The notes: a model not told the origin generated them from the sequence alone. Shown: positions 51,179 through 60,643, numbered from the stretch's first letter. The stretch is 64,000 nucleotides of DNA from CAIURC01 sp043777315 (GCA_043777315.1 JAYVPW010000058.1:1-64000), one strand, 5' to 3'. Numbers and translations: made by a program.

Positions 51179-52387
51179 ATGCCTTACTCCGAAATCCCTA
51201 GCGGCGTGACCGCACCACTCGGCTTTGTCGCCGGCAGCGCGTTCTGCGGCATCAAGGCGGCGAACCTCGACCGCCCGGACATCGCGCTCATTTACTCGCC
51301 GCAGCCGACGGTGGCGGCGGGCACTTTCACGACAAATAAAGTCAAAGCCGCGCCGGTCCGCATCTCGGCGGCGAACGTGCGGGCCGCCGATGTGCGGGCG
51401 ATCGTCGCGAATGCGGGCAACGCCAATGCCTGCACCGGCGTCGATGGAATCGAGAATGCGAAACGGATGGTGCGCGCGACGGCGGCGGCGCTCGGCTTGA
51501 AAGAAAAGCAGGTGCTCGTCTGCTCGACGGGGCGCATCGGTGTGGCTTTGCCGATCGAGAAAATGGAGGCGACCATCGCTGCGATGCCCACGCAGCTCGA
51601 TGCGGAGGGCAGCGAGCGCGCCGCAGCGGCGATCATGACGAGCGACACTTTTCCGAAATCGATCGCGGTCGAAATCGAGCTCCCCGGCGCGCGCGTGCGC
51701 ATCGGCGGCATCGCGAAAGGCGCGGGGATGATCGACCCGAACATGGCGACGATGCTCTGCTTTCTCACGACCGATGCGTTGATCGAAAAAGAGCTGCTGC
51801 AAAAAGCGCTGAGCGTCGCGGTCGAGCAGTCGTTCAACCGGATCACGATCGACGGCGACATGAGCACGAACGACACGGTGCTTTTGCTCGCGAACGGGCT
51901 CGCGGGAAATGAGCAGATGGTGTCGGGCTCGGCGGCGTTTGCGGAATTTCAGAGCGCCCTCGATTTCGTCACCTGCGCGCTCGCGCGGATGATCGTGGAG
52001 GACGGCGAGGGCGTGACGAAATTCGTCGAAGTCCACGTGAATGGCGCGGCGAGTTTTAGCGACGCGCGGCGCGCGGCGGAAGCGGTGGCCAAATCGACGC
52101 TGACCAAATGCGCGTGGTTCGGTGGTGATCCAAACTGGGGCCGGATCATGGACGCGATCGGCTATTCCGGCGCGAAGATGCGCGAGGAACACGTCGATAT
52201 TTACTACGACGGCGTGAGCGCGGTGAAAGGCGGGATGGCGAGCTGCACGCCCTTTGCCAAGCTCCAGGAAATCGTCGCCGCGAAGAGCTTCACCATCACG
52301 ATCGACCTGCATCTCGGCGCGGCGGAATACACGGTTTACACCACCGATCTGAGCACGGAATACGTGCGGCTGAACATGGGCGAGTGA
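51179..52387 (+). CDS. argJ: bifunctional ornithine acetyltransferase/N-acetylglutamate synthase
   Basis: A 402-residue enzyme with GVTAPLGFVAGSAFCGIKAA near the start and the self-cleavage site KGAGMIDPNMATMLCFLTTD, where the Thr of MATML becomes the N-terminus of the beta chain and the nucleophile. DPNWGRIMDAIGYSG is also diagnostic. ArgJ recycles the acetyl group from acetylornithine to glutamate, so arginine synthesis can run without separate ArgE. The ATG at 51179 fits; an earlier GTG at 51146 adds 11 residues. Confidence 0.95.
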   Translation: MPYSEIPSGVTAPLGFVAGSAFCGIKAANLDRPDIALIYSPQPTVAAGTFTTNKVKAAPVRISAANVRAADVRAIVANAGNANACTGVDGIENAKRMVRATAAALGLKEKQVLVCSTGRIGVALPIEKMEATIAAMPTQLDAEGSERAAAAIMTSDTFPKSIAVEIELPGARVRIGGIAKGAGMIDPNMATMLCFLTTDALIEKELLQKALSVAVEQSFNRITIDGDMSTNDTVLLLANGLAGNEQMVSGSAAFAEFQSALDFVTCALARMIVEDGEGVTKFVEVHVNGAASFSDARRAAEAVAKSTLTKCAWFGGDPNWGRIMDAIGYSGAKMREEHVDIYYDGVSAVKGGMASCTPFAKLQEIVAAKSFTITIDLHLGAAEYTVYTTDLSTEYVRLNMGE

Positions 52388-52397
52388 CGGGGGGGAA

Positions 52398-52496
52398 TTT
52401 AGGAAGTGGGATTTAGGATTTAGGAAGTTTAGAACTAGGCGCGCGCGGCGCTCTCCGTACTTCCTAAATCCTAAATCTTAAATCCTACTTCCCAAA
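52398..52496. repeat. palindromic repeat abutting the argB start
   Basis: The left arm aggaagtgggatttaggatttaggaagt and its near-complement acttcctaaatcctaaatc plus ttaaatcctacttccc make a long stem around a GC-rich loop. It fills the 109-bp argJ-argB gap and ends at the argB ATG, where no Shine-Dalgarno sequence is visible. Confidence 0.85.
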
Positions 52497-53372
52497 ATGG
52501 CCCAACCACCCACCGCACGCGCCGAGGCGCTCATGGAAGCGCTGCCGTTCATCCAGAAATTTCGCGGCGCGCTTTTCGTGATCAAGTACGGCGGGAGCGC
52601 GATGGAGGATGACAATGTCGTCGAGCGGTTTTTGCGCGATGTCGTGTTTCTCGAGGCGGTGGGAATCAACCCGGTGCTCATCCACGGCGGTGGGAAAACG
52701 ATCACGAGCCGGATGCGGGACGCGGGCTTGAAACCGAAATTCGTGAACGGGCTGCGGGTCACCGATGAGCAGTCGATCGGGATCGTGACGGAGGTGCTCG
52801 ACACGGTGATCAATCCGGGGATCGTGAAGCTGCTGAACGACTTCGGCGGGAAGGCCGTTGGCATTCCGGGACGGCAGATTTTGCGCGGGAAAAAGCTGCC
52901 GCCGCAGACCGAGGGCAAAGGGACGGCGGTCGATCTCGGCTTCGTCGGGGAGGTCGTCGAAGTGCGGATCGAGGCGATTCAGCAGGCGATCGCGGAGGAA
53001 AAAGTGCCGGTCATTTCGCCGCTCGCGGAGACGGAGGACGGCGTGGTTTTGAACATCAACGCCGACATTGCCGCAGGGACGATCGCCGGGCGCTTGCAGG
53101 CGGCGAAGTTCATCTACCTCAGCGACGTGCCCGGCATCATGCGCGATCCGATGGACAAGCAGTCGCTCATCCCCTCGGTCACGCGCGATATGATCGAGCA
53201 TTTGCTCGAGGAGGAGATCATCTCCGGCGGCATGATCCCGAAGGTCGAATCCGCCATGCACGCCCTCTCGATGGGCGTGAAAAAAGTCCACTTCATCGAC
53301 GGGCGCCTGCCGCACTCGCTGCTGCTGGAGGTTTTTACGAACGCGGGGATCGGGACGGAAATCGTGGGGTAG
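52497..53372 (+). CDS. argB: N-acetylglutamate kinase
   Basis: A 291-residue amino-acid kinase: VIKYGGSAMEDD, PVLIHGGGKTITSRM, GLRVTDEQSIGIVTEVLD and the C-terminal GGMIPKVESAMHALSMGVKK. It phosphorylates N-acetylglutamate, the step before ArgC. The N-terminus (EALMEALPFIQKF) resembles arginine-sensitive forms, so feedback inhibition is possible. Its start follows a long palindrome directly. Confidence 0.96.
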   Translation: MAQPPTARAEALMEALPFIQKFRGALFVIKYGGSAMEDDNVVERFLRDVVFLEAVGINPVLIHGGGKTITSRMRDAGLKPKFVNGLRVTDEQSIGIVTEVLDTVINPGIVKLLNDFGGKAVGIPGRQILRGKKLPPQTEGKGTAVDLGFVGEVVEVRIEAIQQAIAEEKVPVISPLAETEDGVVLNINADIAAGTIAGRLQAAKFIYLSDVPGIMRDPMDKQSLIPSVTRDMIEHLLEEEIISGGMIPKVESAMHALSMGVKKVHFIDGRLPHSLLLEVFTNAGIGTEIVG

Positions 53373-53381
53373 CGGACGAAA

Positions 53382-54518
53382 TCAGCGCGCCAGGGAGGCC
53401 GCGATCTGGGCGGCGACGTAGCGCTGCTGATCCTCGGTGAGTTCGGGGAAGATGGGGAGGGCGAGGGTTTCGCGGGCGGCCCGTTCGGACTCGGGGAAAT
53501 CGCCGGTGGTGTGGCCGAGGTCGCGGAAGCAGGGCTGGAGGTGGAGCGGGAGCGGGTAGTAAATCTCGGAGCCGATGCCGGCGGTTTGCAGGTCCGCGCG
53601 GAGGGCGTCGCGGTCGGGCGTGCGGATGACGAATTGGTTGTAGATGTGGTGATTGGCGACGCCGCTGGCGGACCACGGTTCGATGGGGAGGGTGATCTTT
53701 TCGGTGAGGCTGAGGCGGGTGAATTCCTGGCGGTAGAAAGATGCGCGGGCACGGCGGCCCGCGCTCCAGGTGTCGAGGTGCGGGAGCTTGATTTGCAGGA
53801 CGGCGGCCTGGATGGCGTCGAGGCGGAAATTGCCGCCGAGCCATTGGTGAAAATAGCGGGGCTCCATGCCGTGATTGCGGAGGGCTTTGATTTTCGCGGC
53901 GAGGTCGGCGTCGTGGCAGACGACCATGCCGGCGTCGCCGAAGGCACCGAGATTTTTGGTCGGATAAAAGGAGAACCAGCCAGCTGCGCCGATCGCTCCG
54001 GCGGCGCCGAGCGGGTGTTCGGCGCCGAGCGCCTGGGCGGCGTCTTCGAGCACGGGGACGCCGTATTTTTCACCCAAAGCCATGATCGCGGCCATGTCGG
54101 CGCAGCAGCCGAAAAGATGGACGGGGATGATCGCCTTGGCCCGCGGTTCCTTTGCCAGCGCGGCTTCGAGGGCGGGGACGGAGAGGTTGTAGGTCGCGGG
54201 ATCGATATCGACGAAGACCGGCTTCGCGCCGAGCCGGGCGACGCAACCCGCGGTGGCGAAAAAGGTGTACGGGGTCGTGATCACGACGTCGCCGGGGCCG
54301 ATGCCGAGGGCCATGAGGAGGACGAGTTGCGCGTCGGTGCCGGAGGAGACGCCGATGGCGTGGGGCACGCGGCAATACTCGGCGACGGACTTTTCAAAGG
54401 CCTCGACGCGCGGGCCGAGGATGAGCCCCTGCGAGTCGGCGACCTGCTCGATTTCGGCGAGGATTTGGGCTTTCAGCGGCGCGTATTGGAGGCGGAGATC
54501 GAGGAGCGGGACCTGCAT
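53382..54518 (-). CDS. DegT/DnrJ/EryC1 aminotransferase (sugar aminotransferase)
   Basis: A 378-residue PLP enzyme with MQVPLLDLRLQYAPLKAQIL at the start, GVSSGTDAQLVLLMALGIGP, VLEDAAQALGAEHPLG and the PLP lysine in FSFYPTKNLGAFGDAGMV. Enzymes of this family transaminate keto-sugars for surface polysaccharides. The ATG at 54518 gives the usual length; the frame stays open well beyond, but is not conserved. It is convergent with argB (9-base gap). No other sugar genes adjoin, though glf, an epimerase and a GT2 gene are elsewhere in the window. Confidence 0.9.
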   Translation of the reverse strand: MQVPLLDLRLQYAPLKAQILAEIEQVADSQGLILGPRVEAFEKSVAEYCRVPHAIGVSSGTDAQLVLLMALGIGPGDVVITTPYTFFATAGCVARLGAKPVFVDIDPATYNLSVPALEAALAKEPRAKAIIPVHLFGCCADMAAIMALGEKYGVPVLEDAAQALGAEHPLGAAGAIGAAGWFSFYPTKNLGAFGDAGMVVCHDADLAAKIKALRNHGMEPRYFHQWLGGNFRLDAIQAAVLQIKLPHLDTWSAGRRARASFYRQEFTRLSLTEKITLPIEPWSASGVANHHIYNQFVIRTPDRDALRADLQTAGIGSEIYYPLPLHLQPCFRDLGHTTGDFPESERAARETLALPIFPELTEDQQRYVAAQIAASLAR

Positions 54519-54594
54519 TTGGAAAAGATGCGGGAGGGGCGCGCAGGGCGTCGAGTCGCGAGATAAGGGCGATGAGATTGAGGGACGAAATCCA

Positions 54595-54747
54595 GGTAGC
54601 GCACTCGTCTCGAGTGCTGGTTTCGGCGTCCCGCCGAAACGAACTTTGGTGACGCGTGCGGAAGACAGGCGCGATGGGTCGGGGGACGGGGGATAAAGTT
54701 CGTCCCGGCGAGACGCCGGGACCAGCACTCGGGACGAGTGCGCTACC
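54595..54747. repeat. palindromic repeat, 'gtagcgcactcgtc' type
   Basis: The outer arms ggtagcgcactcgtctcgag/ctcgggacgagtgcgctacc and the inner arms ggcgtcccgccgaaacgaac/gttcgtcccggcgagacgcc are near complements. It fills most of the divergent gap between the aminotransferase and histidine kinase genes, so it lies in or beside their promoters. Confidence 0.85.
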
Positions 54748-54794
54748 CGGAAAAGAATCCCGCCGTGGCGCGTGGATGTGCGATTCATCTGCCC

Positions 54795-56489
54795 ATGACC
54801 TCGCGCCGGATTTCCATCATGCAAAAGGGGCTGCTGCTGATTGCACTCCCGCTTTTGTATCAGGCGCTTTTCATCGGGCTGCTGCTGCGGCGGCAGACGG
54901 CGCACAATGAGGCGCAGCGCGCGGCGGTGCATACGAAAGAGGTGCTCGTGCATGTGGACCGGATTTTCAGCCTCGTGCAGAGTGCGCTGGCGGATGTGCG
55001 CGGGTTTGTGCTGACGGAGAATCCGCGGTTTTCCAAAGACTCGGAGCGCGCGCGCGCTGAGGTGGAAAGCGAGCTGAAAGTGCTCGGAAAATATGTCGCC
55101 GACAACCCGGACCAGACGCGGCGCTGGCGCGATCTTTCGGCGCGCAGCGTGCAGTTGGTGGACTACGAAAACCAACTCGTGGCTTTGGTGAATTCGGGCC
55201 AGCGCGAGCAGGCGCAGGCGCGGGTGGCCAGCCTGCGCGGGGTGGAGTTGCTGGATAAATTGACGAGCGATTTCGATGAATTTCGCGCGACCGAGGAGAG
55301 TTTCGATCAGGCGCGGCTCACGGCGCTCGCAATATCGAGCACTTTGCAAAACTGGCTCCTCGTCCTCGGGCTCACGGTGAACGTGGTGATCGGCGCGGCG
55401 TGCGCGGCGATCTTTGGCCGCGGGATCAGCCGGCGGCTCGCGGTGCTGACGCAGAACACGGCGCGGATCGCCCGCGGCGAGGCGCTCGTCCCGCGCGTCG
55501 GCGGGCGCGACGAGATCAGCGAGCTCGATTCAAATTTCCACGCCATGTCCGAGCAGCTCGCGGCCTTGCGGCAGAAGGAGCGCGTCTTCCAGACGGTGCT
55601 CGAGCGGCGCAACGAAGAGCTGATCCACGCGAATCGCGACCTCGATGCGAAGAGCCGCGAAAACGAGATGTTCGTTTACAGCGTCTCGCACGATCTGCGC
55701 TCGCCGCTGGTCAATTTGCAGGGCTTCAGCAAAGAGCTGGGGCTGATCCGCCGGGACTTGAAAGGGCTCTTCGACGAGGACCTGACCGAGGCCGCGCGGG
55801 ACCGCGCGCGGATGATCGTGGAGCGCGATATCGGTGAGTCGATTCACTACATCCAGACGGCCGTGCAGCGGCTCTCGAGCATCATCGACGCGCTGCTCCG
55901 GCTCTCGCGAATCGGGCGCGTGGAGTATCGCGCCGAGGTCATGGATCTCGCCCCGGTGATCGCCCGCATCCTCGCGGCGATGCGCGGCACGATCGCCGCG
56001 CGCGGGGCGAAGATCACGGTGCAGGAGATGCCGCCCGCGTTCGCGGACCCGACGGCGATCGAGCAGATTTTCGCGAATCTCATCGGCAACGCGGTGAATT
56101 ATTTGGACGCGCAGCGGCCCGGGGAGATCGAGGTCGGCTGCCTGCCGGACGAAGCGCTCGGCGCGAAAGGGAAGCGCGTTTTTTACGTGAAAGACAACGG
56201 CCTCGGCATTGCCGACGCGCATCTGTCAAAGGTCTTCGCGGTCTTTCAGCGGCTGCACGCGCAAGTCGCGCCGGGCGAAGGGATCGGCCTCCCGATCGTG
56301 CGGCGGATGGTCGAGCGGCACGGCGGCGAGGTCTGGGTCGAGTCGAAGGAAGGCGTTGGCTCGACGTTCTTTGTCTCGCTGCCGGCGGGGATGGAAACTT
56401 CGCCGCTGGCCGTTGCTCCGAAGAAGGAAAGCATTAGGATCGCCGCCGACATTTATGAAAAATCCCGCGCCCACGATTATTCTCGCTGA
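54795..56489 (+). CDS. membrane histidine kinase with CHASE3-type sensor
   Basis: A 564-residue kinase: transmembrane helix 11-31, an extracytoplasmic all-helical region 35-185 resembling CHASE3 (RIFSLVQSALADVRGFVLTE), a second helix 187-207, HAMP 208-260, a coiled segment, a HisKA with His299 in YSVSHDLRSPLVNLQG, and a HATPase with N-box IFANLIGNAVNYLD, DNGLGI and GEGIGLPIV. The dimerisation region is of the phytochrome-like SVSHDLRxPL class, whose partners are usually Rcp1-type regulators, and exactly such a gene overlaps the 3' end by 35 bases. Confidence 0.92.
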   Translation: MTSRRISIMQKGLLLIALPLLYQALFIGLLLRRQTAHNEAQRAAVHTKEVLVHVDRIFSLVQSALADVRGFVLTENPRFSKDSERARAEVESELKVLGKYVADNPDQTRRWRDLSARSVQLVDYENQLVALVNSGQREQAQARVASLRGVELLDKLTSDFDEFRATEESFDQARLTALAISSTLQNWLLVLGLTVNVVIGAACAAIFGRGISRRLAVLTQNTARIARGEALVPRVGGRDEISELDSNFHAMSEQLAALRQKERVFQTVLERRNEELIHANRDLDAKSRENEMFVYSVSHDLRSPLVNLQGFSKELGLIRRDLKGLFDEDLTEAARDRARMIVERDIGESIHYIQTAVQRLSSIIDALLRLSRIGRVEYRAEVMDLAPVIARILAAMRGTIAARGAKITVQEMPPAFADPTAIEQIFANLIGNAVNYLDAQRPGEIEVGCLPDEALGAKGKRVFYVKDNGLGIADAHLSKVFAVFQRLHAQVAPGEGIGLPIVRRMVERHGGEVWVESKEGVGSTFFVSLPAGMETSPLAVAPKKESIRIAADIYEKSRAHDYSR

Positions 56490-56910
56490 AGACGACGAGG
56501 GCCACGCCAGCCTGGTGCGGCGCAATCTGGAGCGCGCGGGCGTGCAAAACGGCATTCTGCACATGAAGGACGGGCAGGAGCTGCTCGACTACCTGCACGG
56601 GCAGGGCGAGCACGAGGGGCGCGTGGTCAGCGACGATTTCATCGTGCTGCTCGACATCAATATGCCGCGCATCGATGGCATCGAAGCGCTCCGGCAGATC
56701 AAGGCCGACTCGACGACGCGCGCCATTCCCGTGATCATGCTGACGACGACCGACGACCCGCGCGAGATCGACCGCTGCTACGAATTGGGCTGCAACGTGT
56801 ACATCACCAAGCCAGTCGATTACGAAAACTTCGTCGAGGCGATCACCCGGCTCGGGCTCTTCCTCCAGATCGTCAAGCGGCCGCGGAACGCCAGCGGTGC
56901 CGCCGCATGA
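56455..56910 (+). CDS. Rcp1-like single-domain response regulator
   Basis: A 151-residue receiver-only protein: acidic pocket AEDDEGH at residues 11-17, phospho-acceptor Asp67 in IVLLDINMPRIDG, conserved Thr in VIMLTTTDDPREI and Lys in YITKPVDYENF. It resembles CheY/Rcp1-type regulators paired with phytochrome-class kinases. It has no output domain and so probably acts in a phosphorelay. The start lies within the kinase's 3' end, and the stop overlaps the next start (ATGA). Confidence 0.92.
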   Translation: MKNPAPTIILAEDDEGHASLVRRNLERAGVQNGILHMKDGQELLDYLHGQGEHEGRVVSDDFIVLLDINMPRIDGIEALRQIKADSTTRAIPVIMLTTTDDPREIDRCYELGCNVYITKPVDYENFVEAITRLGLFLQIVKRPRNASGAAA

Positions 56911-58493
56911 GTGAACTGGAAGCGCCGCACGCGACGGTGCTCCTGCTCGAGGACGACCCGGGGATCAACCGGCTCCTCAGCCGGCAGCTCGACCGCGCCG
57001 GCTACCGCACCGAGACCGCACTGACCATCGCCGAGGCACGCGCGAAGCTGAACGCCGCGCCGTTCGACCTGCTCCTGCTCGACTACAATCTGGGCGAGGA
57101 AATGACGGGGCTGGAGTTCTACCGGGAGCTGCAAAAAGAGGGCCGCGAAATCCCGGCGATCCTCGTCACCGCGTTCAGCGACGAGACGCGGCTTGTCGAG
57201 GCATTGCGTGCCGGGGTGCGCGATTACATTTTAAAAACCCCGAACTTCATGGAGCTCGTCCCGCCGACTGTGGAGGGCGTGATGGAGCAGGTCCGGGCCG
57301 AGCGCGAGCTGCATGAGGCGCAGACCGCGAGCCGCGCGAAAGACGACTTCCTCGCCACGCTCAGCCATGAGCTCCGCACCCCGCTGACCCCCGTGCTCGC
57401 GCTGGTCTCCGCCATGCAGCGCGACGAGCGCCTGCCGCAGGACGTGCGCGAGGACATGGTCACGATCACGCGCAACATCGAGCTCGAGGCGCGGCTCATC
57501 GACGATCTGCTCGACGTCACCCGCATCGTCCGCGGCAAGCTCGAGCTGCGGCTGGAGAATGTGGACGTTCGCGGGATCATCGAGCACGCGGTGAAGACCT
57601 GTTGCGTTCACGAGGCGTCGGACAAATTCATCGTCTGCCACGAGCAGCTCGCCGATCGGCCGCACGTCGTCCTCGGCGATGCGGCGCGGCTCACGCAGGT
57701 TTTTTGGAACCTGCTCAAAAACGCGATCAAGTTCACCCCCGTCGGCGGGCAGACCTGGGTACGCTCCCGTTTTGAAAAGCCCGACGATGGCCCGGCGTGG
57801 CTCGTCGTCGAAGTCACCGACACCGGCATCGGCATCGAGCCCGAACTGCTCCCGCGCATCTTCGGCGCCTTCGAGCAAGGCGGGCGCGGCGTCACCCGGC
57901 AGTTCGGCGGGCTCGGCCTCGGGCTGGCGATCGCGAAGGCGATCATCGACCTGCATGGCGGCACCATCACCGCGGCGAGCGGCGGCAAAGATCACGGCAC
58001 CACCTTCACCGTCCGCCTCCCGCTCGTGGAAAATGCCGCCGCCGTTCCGCAAAAAGTCGCCGCGCCCGCCGGCGACCATGCCGCCGGCGTCGAGGATTCG
58101 CTCGCGCATTTGCTCCTCGTCGAGGATCACTCCGACACCGCTGCGGTCATGGCGCGGATGCTCCGCCGCCGCGGCTACCACGTCACCGTCGCCGCGAATA
58201 TCGCGCAGGCCAAAGCCGCCGCCGAAGTCGCGCACCGCAGCGTCGATGACGGCGGACGCTCCCGCGCGATCGGCCTCGTCATCAGCGACCTCGGCCTGCC
58301 CGATGGGAGCGGCCACGATCTCATGCGCGACCTCCACGCCACCTATCGCCTGCGCGGCATCGCCCTCAGCGGCTTCGGCATGGAGGACGACGTGCGGCGC
58401 GCCCACGCCTCCGGCTTCGTCCGCCACCTCACCAAGCCCGTCGATTTCGAAAGCCTCGTCGGCAACATCCGCGAGGTCCTGCTGCGGGAGTAG
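56907..58493 (+). CDS. hybrid kinase with receivers at both ends (REC-HK-REC)
   Basis: A 528-residue cytoplasmic protein. The N-terminal receiver has Asp59 in DLLLLDYNLG. A HisKA has His154 in TLSHELRTPL, and the HATPase shows NLLKNAIKFT, DTGIGI and GLGLGLAIAK. The C-terminal receiver (about residues 400-525) carries LLLVEDHSD and an acceptor Asp in LVISDLGLPDGSG. It has no input or DNA-binding domain. With the upstream kinase and regulator it can form a His-Asp-His-Asp relay. The final output is not encoded here. Confidence 0.92.
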   Translation: MSELEAPHATVLLLEDDPGINRLLSRQLDRAGYRTETALTIAEARAKLNAAPFDLLLLDYNLGEEMTGLEFYRELQKEGREIPAILVTAFSDETRLVEALRAGVRDYILKTPNFMELVPPTVEGVMEQVRAERELHEAQTASRAKDDFLATLSHELRTPLTPVLALVSAMQRDERLPQDVREDMVTITRNIELEARLIDDLLDVTRIVRGKLELRLENVDVRGIIEHAVKTCCVHEASDKFIVCHEQLADRPHVVLGDAARLTQVFWNLLKNAIKFTPVGGQTWVRSRFEKPDDGPAWLVVEVTDTGIGIEPELLPRIFGAFEQGGRGVTRQFGGLGLGLAIAKAIIDLHGGTITAASGGKDHGTTFTVRLPLVENAAAVPQKVAAPAGDHAAGVEDSLAHLLLVEDHSDTAAVMARMLRRRGYHVTVAANIAQAKAAAEVAHRSVDDGGRSRAIGLVISDLGLPDGSGHDLMRDLHATYRLRGIALSGFGMEDDVRRAHASGFVRHLTKPVDFESLVGNIREVLLRE

Positions 58494-58565
58494 AGCGATC
58501 ACCGGAGAGCCGCTCCCGCCTCATGCAGCTTCGCTCGTGATTTTTTTGAGGCGATTGCCCTCGGA

Positions 58566-59726
58566 TCAAAATCCGTAGCTGCTCATGCCGGGCTTGATTT
58601 CCTTGAAGATGCCCTGGTTTTTTTCGGCGAGGTTCTTCATCAAGTCGAATCCACCGTCCGCGAAGAACGCGACGGTGTTGATCGAGGCGGGCCGCGGCAG
58701 TTGCTTCTGCAACGCCTCAATGGCAGGCAGCATGTCCTCGGACTTGTAGCCGCCGTCGGTCGGTTCGCCGTCGCTCACGAAGCAGATCGCGTCCGGGTTC
58801 ATCGCAAAGGCAGACTTGAGGGCGGCGAGTGAGCGCGTCCCCGAGTGGTTGAATTTCGTGACGCTGTTTGCGACGCCCGCCTTCCCTTTGTCGAAGCCTG
58901 CGGCGACCCGGTCGAACTCGCGGTTCGAGGCGGCGAGATTCAGCCCGGGGCTGTGGGCCTGCAGCCATTTGATGGCGTGCTCCTTCTCGAGGTCGTTCGC
59001 TGGGACGAGCGACGGCTTGTAGGCCTCCACGTCGCCGGCAAAGCAGACGAGGCTAAAGGTCATCGCCTTGTCGAGGCTGCGGATGCCGCGGGTGATTTCG
59101 ATCTCGAGCGACTTGTAGGTCTGCGGTCCTTTCGGCGCTGGCCTCGGAGCGCCGGGCGCGAGCCTCGCCGCCAGCACTTCCGCCGAGAGCGGCGACACCA
59201 TGCTGTCGGAGACATCCACGAGGAACACGATGCTCTTCGCGCGCGTGCGGAGGCCGAAGAAATTGATCCCGCTGCCGCCGCCACCACCGCCGCCGCCCGG
59301 AGTGCCGGTCGCGCCGAACGCATTGCCCGCGCCGCCGAGGCCGATGGCGCGGTTCGCAAAGACATCGGTCGTCGCGGACGGCATCTCGGGCATGTCCGGC
59401 AGCGCGACTTTTGCGAATGCGCTGTTGGTCACCACGCGCTTCGCCTGCTCCGGCGCGCTCATCGTGCTTTGCTTGCGCCCGAGCGAGACCTTGTGCTCCG
59501 CGCCTTTTTTCGCCTGCTCCGCGCTGCCGCCCGGCGGCATGAATTTTTTGCGCGGCGGGGCGTCATGGTTTCCCACGATCCAGAAGGTCGCGCCGATGGC
59601 GATGAGCGCGTGGACGCCGATCGCGAGGAAGAGGAATTTCCGCTCCTTGATCCGGTCCCAGATCGTGGGCCTGGCCTCCTCCGAACGTGCGCGGACTGCC
59701 GTGGGTCTGAGTGTGGCGCTGGGCAT
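58566..59726 (-). CDS. VWA-domain membrane protein
   Basis: A 386-residue protein. A cytoplasmic N-terminus is followed by one helix (FLFLAIGVHALIAIGATFWI), a linker with a Gly-rich stretch (GTPGGGGGGGGSG) and a VWA domain whose MIDAS is DVSDSM (DxSxS), with ICFVSDGEPTDGG later. VWA domains bind ligands through a metal. Its helix with VHALIAIG recalls TonB-like anchors. It lies 2 bases downstream of the DUF-type gene, at the end of a minus-strand run with two TPR proteins. The ligand is unknown. Confidence 0.82.
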   Translation of the reverse strand: MPSATLRPTAVRARSEEARPTIWDRIKERKFLFLAIGVHALIAIGATFWIVGNHDAPPRKKFMPPGGSAEQAKKGAEHKVSLGRKQSTMSAPEQAKRVVTNSAFAKVALPDMPEMPSATTDVFANRAIGLGGAGNAFGATGTPGGGGGGGGSGINFFGLRTRAKSIVFLVDVSDSMVSPLSAEVLAARLAPGAPRPAPKGPQTYKSLEIEITRGIRSLDKAMTFSLVCFAGDVEAYKPSLVPANDLEKEHAIKWLQAHSPGLNLAASNREFDRVAAGFDKGKAGVANSVTKFNHSGTRSLAALKSAFAMNPDAICFVSDGEPTDGGYKSEDMLPAIEALQKQLPRPASINTVAFFADGGFDLMKNLAEKNQGIFKEIKPGMSSYGF

Positions 59727-59728
59727 GG

Positions 59729-60643
59729 CTATTTTTTCTCCGGTGCTGGCGTCGCAAGCAGCGCGGCGCGCTTTTCGATCCTAACGCCGAGTTCCGCCGC
59801 GGCCTTTCCCTCGGGCGTCGCGGCGTGGGACGCGATGAGTTCCTTCACGGAGGTGCGTGCGCGGTCGAAATCCTTCATCCCGAGATAGGCCTGCGCCGCG
59901 CCGTATGTCGCCTGCGGCAAATACATGCGCTGCGTGCGATAGAGCGCCGGGATGCGCAGGTAGCTCATCAGCGCCTGCTCGTATCGCACCGCCGCCGCCT
60001 CGGGCTCGCCCTTGGCGGCGAGCGCGTCGCCGAGCGCGAGGAGGCTGTCGCCCCGGTTCACCGCGATGAGTCCGAGGATCTCCGTGCGCTCGGTGGCCAG
60101 CGCGGCTTCGTCGTAAAGCGGCAGCGCAGCCTCGTGCCTGCCCTTCCGCGTGAGCCCGACCGCGGTGAATGCCTTCGTGAATTTTTTCACCTCGGGGTCC
60201 GTCGCGATGCCGCTGAACTGCTCGGCCGTTTCCACGGCCTCCTTGTCACGCTTCAGCGCGAGTTGCGCTACGATTTGCAGCGGCACGAGTTCCGTCCACC
60301 AGCTTCCCGGCGCATCGCGGAAGGCGGCGTAGAATTTCAACACGGGATCGAGCTGGGCCAGCGCCGCCTCGGCCTTGCCGTCGGCGATGAGACCGGGGGC
60401 CGTGTCGAGCACCGCGGGCTTCGGGAAATCCAGCCGGAAAATATCGTTGAGCGCGAAGCCGAATTCGCCCGTGGTCGGCTGGCCTCCCGGTTCCTTCGCG
60501 GGGATGTCCACCGTCGCCACGATGTTATCCTTGTCGCGGCGCATTTGCTTTGCGGGGACGATGCGGCCGTCCTTGAAATGGATGCTCGTCTGCGCCAGCG
60601 CACCGGCGGTGAGCGCGAGGGTGATGCAGAAAAACAGACGCAT
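59729..60643 (-). CDS. secreted TPR-like protein
   Basis: A 304-residue protein with a short signal peptide (FFCITLALTAGALAQ). A small beta domain (TSIHFKDGRIVPAKQMRRDK, with NIVATVDIP) may bind a partner, and helical TPR-like repeats follow (EALPLYDEAALATERTE-like spacing; YLPQATYGAAQAYLGMKDFD). The start codon overlaps the upstream TPR gene's stop (TGATG). It is likely periplasmic. The specific function is unknown; the context suggests a complex with the VWA and TPR proteins. Confidence 0.72.
   Translation of the reverse strand: MRLFFCITLALTAGALAQTSIHFKDGRIVPAKQMRRDKDNIVATVDIPAKEPGGQPTTGEFGFALNDIFRLDFPKPAVLDTAPGLIADGKAEAALAQLDPVLKFYAAFRDAPGSWWTELVPLQIVAQLALKRDKEAVETAEQFSGIATDPEVKKFTKAFTAVGLTRKGRHEAALPLYDEAALATERTEILGLIAVNRGDSLLALGDALAAKGEPEAAAVRYEQALMSYLRIPALYRTQRMYLPQATYGAAQAYLGMKDFDRARTSVKELIASHAATPEGKAAAELGVRIEKRAALLATPAPEKK

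Noticed and set aside
54738..54794. Earlier start for the CHASE3 histidine kinase at 54738
   Set aside because: This start lies inside the palindromic repeat and adds 19 residues before a normal N-terminal membrane helix; the ATG at 54795 is better.
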